Shown here: piece after piece, positions 59,818 through 64,000 of the stretch
How positions within the stretch are numbered: position 1 is the first letter of the stretch
Layout: every line of letters starts with the position of its first letter
Source: Mactra quadrangularis
Taxonomy: Eukaryota; Mollusca; Bivalvia; Venerida; Mactridae
Assembly (NCBI GenBank): GCA_025267735.1
Contig: CM046305.1
Coordinates: 36,291,108-36,355,107 of the forward strand
Direction of reading: 5' to 3'
Length of the DNA: 64,000 nucleotides
Notes under the pieces: model-generated
The model's input: the letters and a program-made list of their open reading frames with translations, nothing else
Database searches by the model: none
What the model was told of the DNA's origin: nothing
Position numbers and translations under genes: made by a program

Positions 59818-60122
59818 ATGTATTTATTTTACTGGGTTTAAATTTTCAATGCTGTGTCAACACATTTTGGTCGTTTCACGGCGTCCTATGCACCTAACCT
59901 AGCTTTCCAGGACCCTTGTCTATAACCAGTACTCACCTACCCCTTAGTAAGACTGGAAACTTCTCCATATACCTTATTAATGGAGGAAAATTGACATTAT
60001 TGTCAAATTTTTATAGAAGGGTATAACCTCCCTGGGTGGGATTCGAACCTGTACCCCCATCGGAACATGAGATTCCAAATCCTGGCATGCTACTGTACCA
60101 ACTGCGCTACCGACCCCGGTTA
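59818..60122 (-). mobile_element. tRNA-headed core SINE (family A)
   Basis: Minus strand: GTCGGTAGCGCAGTTGGTAC, B-box GGTTCGAATCC, full body. The short word AATAAAATGCT flanks both sides (59807-59817, 60123-60133), a probable target duplication. Confidence 0.82.
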
Positions 60123-60133
60123 AATAAAATGCT

Positions 60134-61240
60134 GATCTAAAATTTTCTGCTCAGGGTCGCTGATCTAAAACTCTAGGCTCAGGGTCTCACTCACTTTATG
60201 ACAGTGGTCTATAAGATATGTTTACAGAGAATGGTGAAGTAATATAATCATCCAAGTAAGATAATCTACACCTGTTTTCTTACAGATAATGCCACAGTCC
60301 ACAGATACATACCACAAACTGTCAATATTGATATACATAATGAATTAAGAACAAGTGGCATTCTAATAGTATGTCTCTGAACATGTGGTCATGATTAATC
60401 CAGATATTTGATAGCAATAATAATGGCATCCAATCCCCTACAAATGCTTAATGGCTGCTAAAATATCTAGGCATAGTTATGCTTGTTGTGTAGTTCTTGT
60501 ATGTATATTGTTATTTGTACTTCTATGTTTTTCACAATGTCAGATTCTATAACTAAGTCAACCAGAGCCTTTTTATGGATATATGAAATCTAAAATTCCT
60601 TTTATTTCAAGTGAAAGGGAGATGACAGTTATTATCAAATAATATTTGAAAAAAAATAATTATGTAATGTATCTAAGCCACATAAAATGAGCAACATACT
60701 GAAATGAATACACTTAAAAAACATTAAAAAACATTTTTGTCCTTTTTTATTGATACCCACTGAAGCTGAGAAGAATTTCGTTTCTATGACCCTGGGATTA
60801 AAAGTTGTCCACTTGCACCTGATGACCTATATTTTGGGTTTGGCGACTTGTTACTGCTAGTAAACATTTGATTAGGGCAAGCAAAAATATAGCTCATTGT
60901 CTAACCAAACCCCTAATTTAAAATTACTTCTGAGTCATTTGACTTAGTGACCTCTTTAATAGGTCTTACTTGACCAATTATTGAACTTAAGAGAGATTTC
61001 TTTGATTAATATGACAGGCTCCACATTTAACTTTTAAGGTTGTCCTTATGTCCCTGTCTAAGTTTCATGCTTAAATGCATGTTTACAGACTTTACAGTTA
61101 TTACCCCTGATCATTTGGGCTACTGGTAGCTATCAAGCAATCTCCCTGGGGAGTCTATTTACTCCGCTTAGTGCAGCCAACACTTAGGTGCAACAGAATT
61201 AAACCACCCTTGCAGGTACAGTACCCATTTACACTTGGTG
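60134..61240. other. AT-rich spacer, no supported gene
   Basis: No coding region or defined element recognised. Confidence 0.45.
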
Positions 61241-61350
61241 AAGTGAAGCAATCTCAGGTAAATTTAGAAGTGCCCCTTACGGGGATTGAACCTGGGACCT
61301 CTCGATCCCTAAGCCCGCATCCTACCACTGGACTACTGCTCCTACATATA
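61240..61350 (-). mobile_element. tRNA-like SINE head
   Basis: Minus strand 'gagcagtagtccagtggtag' (A-box-like) and GGTTCAATCCC (B-box) about 45 bases apart. A related fragment is at 29560-29635. Body not recognised. Confidence 0.5.
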
Positions 61351-62277
61351 TCTTTGTCAAATGGTAGGATTTGGGTATTGAAGGTCCCAGGTTGATCCCA
61401 GCTAGCGGCACTGAAAATAACATAAACTTGTTCCACTCCACAGAAATGTAAATGGGTAGATACTGAGCAGGATCGCCTGCCAATTTCAATGATCAGGGGT
61501 TATTGTCCAAGATTTTAGAGTGGGCTGAACATGTATGTTTGTATATATAAGCACTGTCACACTTTTATTAAAACCACACTTTAAGCGCTTAATTTTGCAC
61601 AGAACCAAATTTCTGTCTGTCAAGAGCAGACCAACATCATTTAAGTTCATCCATGATAATGGCACATGCTGAAGTAGGCTAAGTCAAATGGAAATCAAAT
61701 AAATATCATTAAATTTAAAAACAAACAGAGAGTCATGTATGGGTTCAAGGGCCGGAAAGGGCGAACTGACATCTTCATAATCATGAGTACATCGTCCGAA
61801 AATTGAAATTGAAAATATCAAATGCCTACAAGTACCACTGTACCAGCCTTCGAAGTTCAATGAAACAGCTGAGGCGTTAAACAGAAAGTGTAACCTCAAT
61901 TCTGAATTCACATATTGATTGCAGTACATACAAGATAAAGCAATTCAACAATAACAATCCGAATGCAACGTTGAGTATAAAAGTAAACTAACTTACATTG
62001 CAGAAAATAAGGAATAAAGTCTGTGACAGAATCCAGGAAATTATAATGAATCGCTTATATCGTCAATAAAAAAACAAAGTTCACTATTCACCATCACGGA
62101 TATACATCTAGCGAAAAGATTTATCATAACGGTTATTTAAATAGCGCAAAGTGTTAGGCTTGGTCTAAAATATTGACATAGAGTCTGACAATCCAGATAA
62201 GAAGGAAATAACTGTGGTATTAACATACACTGATAGAGTTTATCCAATAAATGAAAATAATTCACACATAACACACA

Positions 62278-62278
<1 letters not shown>

Positions 62279-62322
<44 letters not shown>

Positions 62323-63315
62323 GACTTTATTTTAATAGGCTACACATTTGGATAAATCCAATCTTCCATGTGGGCCTCTATCAAACATATTACACAGTAT
62401 ATACAATATTTACATAAAGAAGAATGCATATTAAACTTGAGAAAAACATGTTATATACATAAAAAAAATTCAAAATTAAGAGCAAAGTAAGCTGAAAAGA
62501 AAGGAACAATAGGCATGAGATGAGTTTTAGGTGGACAAAGAACATTTCAATCTTTTTGCATTTTCCATTTAATGTACTGCTTTTTGAATGAGCTAAGGCT
62601 CTTAGCAAGACGGATGTTTAGGGGTATTTCATTCCAAATGACTGGTCCTGAGTAGATGTTATAGATTTTCTAAAGAATTCAAGTCTAGGTTTTGGGACAT
62701 TCAGTTTTTGTGTAGAACTTGATCTTAATTGGTGATTATTACTTAAGACAAACCTGTTATTTAAATATTCAGGACTTGTGTTATTAAGGGATTTGTAGAC
62801 AATAATAGCCTTTTTATAGTTAACACGGTCTGGAAATTTCATCCAATTTAGTTGTTTGAATAACTCCTCCGACGGGGCATCAAAAGGTTTGTTTAGAATT
62901 ATTCTGGCGGCCCCTTTTTGAAATTTTACCATTGTGTTTGTTAATTGCTCATTACATGACCCCCAGATAGTGCAACAGTAGTCAATATGTGGAAGGATGT
63001 ATGCATTGAAAAACAGTTTTCTAGTATGCAGATTTAGGAATTGTTTTATTCTTAGGAGGAGATATAATAAAGAATTGCATTTCTTAAGAGTTGTCTCAAC
63101 TTGCAGTTTCCAACTTAAGTTTTTGTCAATGACTACCCCCAATAATTTATGGTTTGGTACCTTTTCTAAAGGTTCATCGTTCAGTTTAAGTGGCTGGATG
63201 TTAATGTTTTCCAACTTCTCATGCTGGTTGGAGGCTGTGATAAACATTGTTTTACTTTTAGAGGCATTTGGGGCCATTCCATTTAAGGAACACCAATGAT
63301 TAAAATTCAGTAGAA
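62279..63315 (-). pseudogene. 5'-truncated LINE (reverse transcriptase C-terminus and 3' end)
   Basis: On the minus strand the frame encodes the end of a non-LTR retrotransposon reverse transcriptase: NHWCSLNGMAPNASKSKTMF, HKLLGVVIDKNLSWKLQVET, FNAYILPHIDYCCTIWGSC and FQKGAARIILNKPFDAPSEE. These are the thumb/connection segments typical of CR1/Jockey-like elements (WC..N.M..N..K...M, LGV.ID..L.W, Y..P...Y....W). The catalytic YADD region and everything upstream is missing. Near 62650 the frame shifts by one; the other frame continues IYSGPVIWNEIPLNIRLAKS then LSSFKKQYIKWKMQKD and stop. The 3' UTR ends in (TTA)n (plus-strand (aat)n at 62279-62322). The stated ATG start at 63397 lies in unrelated sequence. 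Confidence 0.88.
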
Positions 63316-63824
63316 CCATAAAAATAATAACAAATACTGTAAGTATAATACATTCTTTGTGCTCAGACATATTTTCAAAATTTATTAAGGATAGCACAAA
63401 AAAGTGTTAATAGTGGATTACCTTGTTTCCATTATGGTCCTTAAACAAATGAAAACATGTCCTAGCTAGGCCAAAGGTCTACTCCCTCAGGAATTTTATA
63501 TTTGACATTGTAATATAGAACCCCTGACTCCCTTAAATATAAGATATTTAAAATGACAATAATAAATTTAAATAATAGGCTATAAGAGATAGAATAAAGA
63601 TTATCAAAGACAGAAATGACTAAAACTATCACAGAGTTGAGTTTTTTATTGATTGAAAAAAGTGACATTATTAGTGGTATGCTTTATTTCATATAGTTAC
63701 TGATTCTACAGATAACAGTCATGAATGCGAATGATTTCATTCCAAAACCTTTAACAGATGGGATTCAATATATTGACTAAGCACATAGCACAACCCTTTA
63801 TAATAACATTAAAAACGGTCCCAC
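63316..63824. other. AT-rich spacer, no supported gene
   Basis: Sequence upstream of the LINE truncation point; no feature recognised. Confidence 0.45.
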
Positions 63825-63833
63825 AAGGTACGC

Positions 63834-63918
63834 CAATCTGATTAAAACCCGATCTAAAATTTTCCGCTCGCCTACTAGCTAATTTAGCGGTCTACAGGAT
63901 ATCTGTTTACGGAGATTG
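63834..63918. mobile_element. CAATCT-family transposon, 85-bp minimal copy, perfect 9-bp target duplication
   Basis: CAATCTGATTAAAACCCGAT ... 'atatctgtttacggagattg': the two ends of the family fused with almost nothing between. Flanked by AAGGTACGC at 63825-63833 and 63919-63927. The perfect duplication shows it moved (or was deleted after moving) fairly recently. Confidence 0.88.
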
Positions 63919-64000
63919 AAGGTACGCAGACTTTAAGTTGTGCCAAATTGATACACGTTATTTACCTGTCCGAAAATACAATGTATATGTATATGCAAAT

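Noticed and set aside
63316..63397. ATG start of the LINE reading frame
   Set aside because: The residues before NHWCSLNG do not resemble reverse transcriptase; the start is fortuitous sequence upstream of the truncation point.

Overview
The window is animal genomic DNA: AT-rich, gene-poor, rich in introns and crowded with short interspersed repeats. The repeat set (tRNA-headed SINEs with a conserved core and a tail close to 'gctacggcattaaaccc', 'gcgctatacaaatg' LINE-type tails, many MITE families) and the protein similarities suggest a marine mollusc, most likely a bivalve. That is an inference; no marker gene fixes the species.

One real gene is certain. Twelve exons on the minus strand, from 35748 down to 3134, join in one uninterrupted frame of 794 codons and encode the N-terminal two thirds of a PITPNM/RdgB/Nir protein (membrane-associated phosphatidylinositol transfer protein). 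The order is: PITP lipid-transfer domain (exons 1-5), Ser-rich linker, acidic tract with a FFAT-like VAP-binding motif (exon 6), two short linker exons (7-8), a central conserved region (exons 9-11) and the beginning of the DDHD domain (exon 12). All junctions are GT-AG and all phases agree. The rest of DDHD and the C-terminal LNS2 region must lie beyond the left edge. No 5' UTR exon or promoter could be placed.

The introns carry most of the other content. Intron 1 has a 27/54-bp minisatellite, open for 305 codons on the minus strand, and an exact 126-bp duplication. Intron 6 (9.7 kb) has a 2.95-kb PIF/Harbinger-like element with a decayed transposase fragment, an array of ~160-bp repeats, a hAT-type MITE with perfect 8-bp target duplications, a foldback element and a Tc1-like composite. 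Intron 8 has a three-level nest of MITEs.

From 35.75 to 64 kb no gene was recognised. This stretch holds SINEs (several with perfect 16-bp target duplications), hAT- and Harbinger-type MITEs, a 21-copy 42-bp minisatellite open for 309 codons on the minus strand, simple repeats including a 26-base G run, and at the right end a 5'-truncated LINE with the C-terminal part of its reverse transcriptase. A transposon family with 9-bp target duplications and termini starting CAATCT occurs several times and is the least familiar mobile element here. I saw no CRISPR array, operon, genuine tRNA/rRNA gene or defence-like system.
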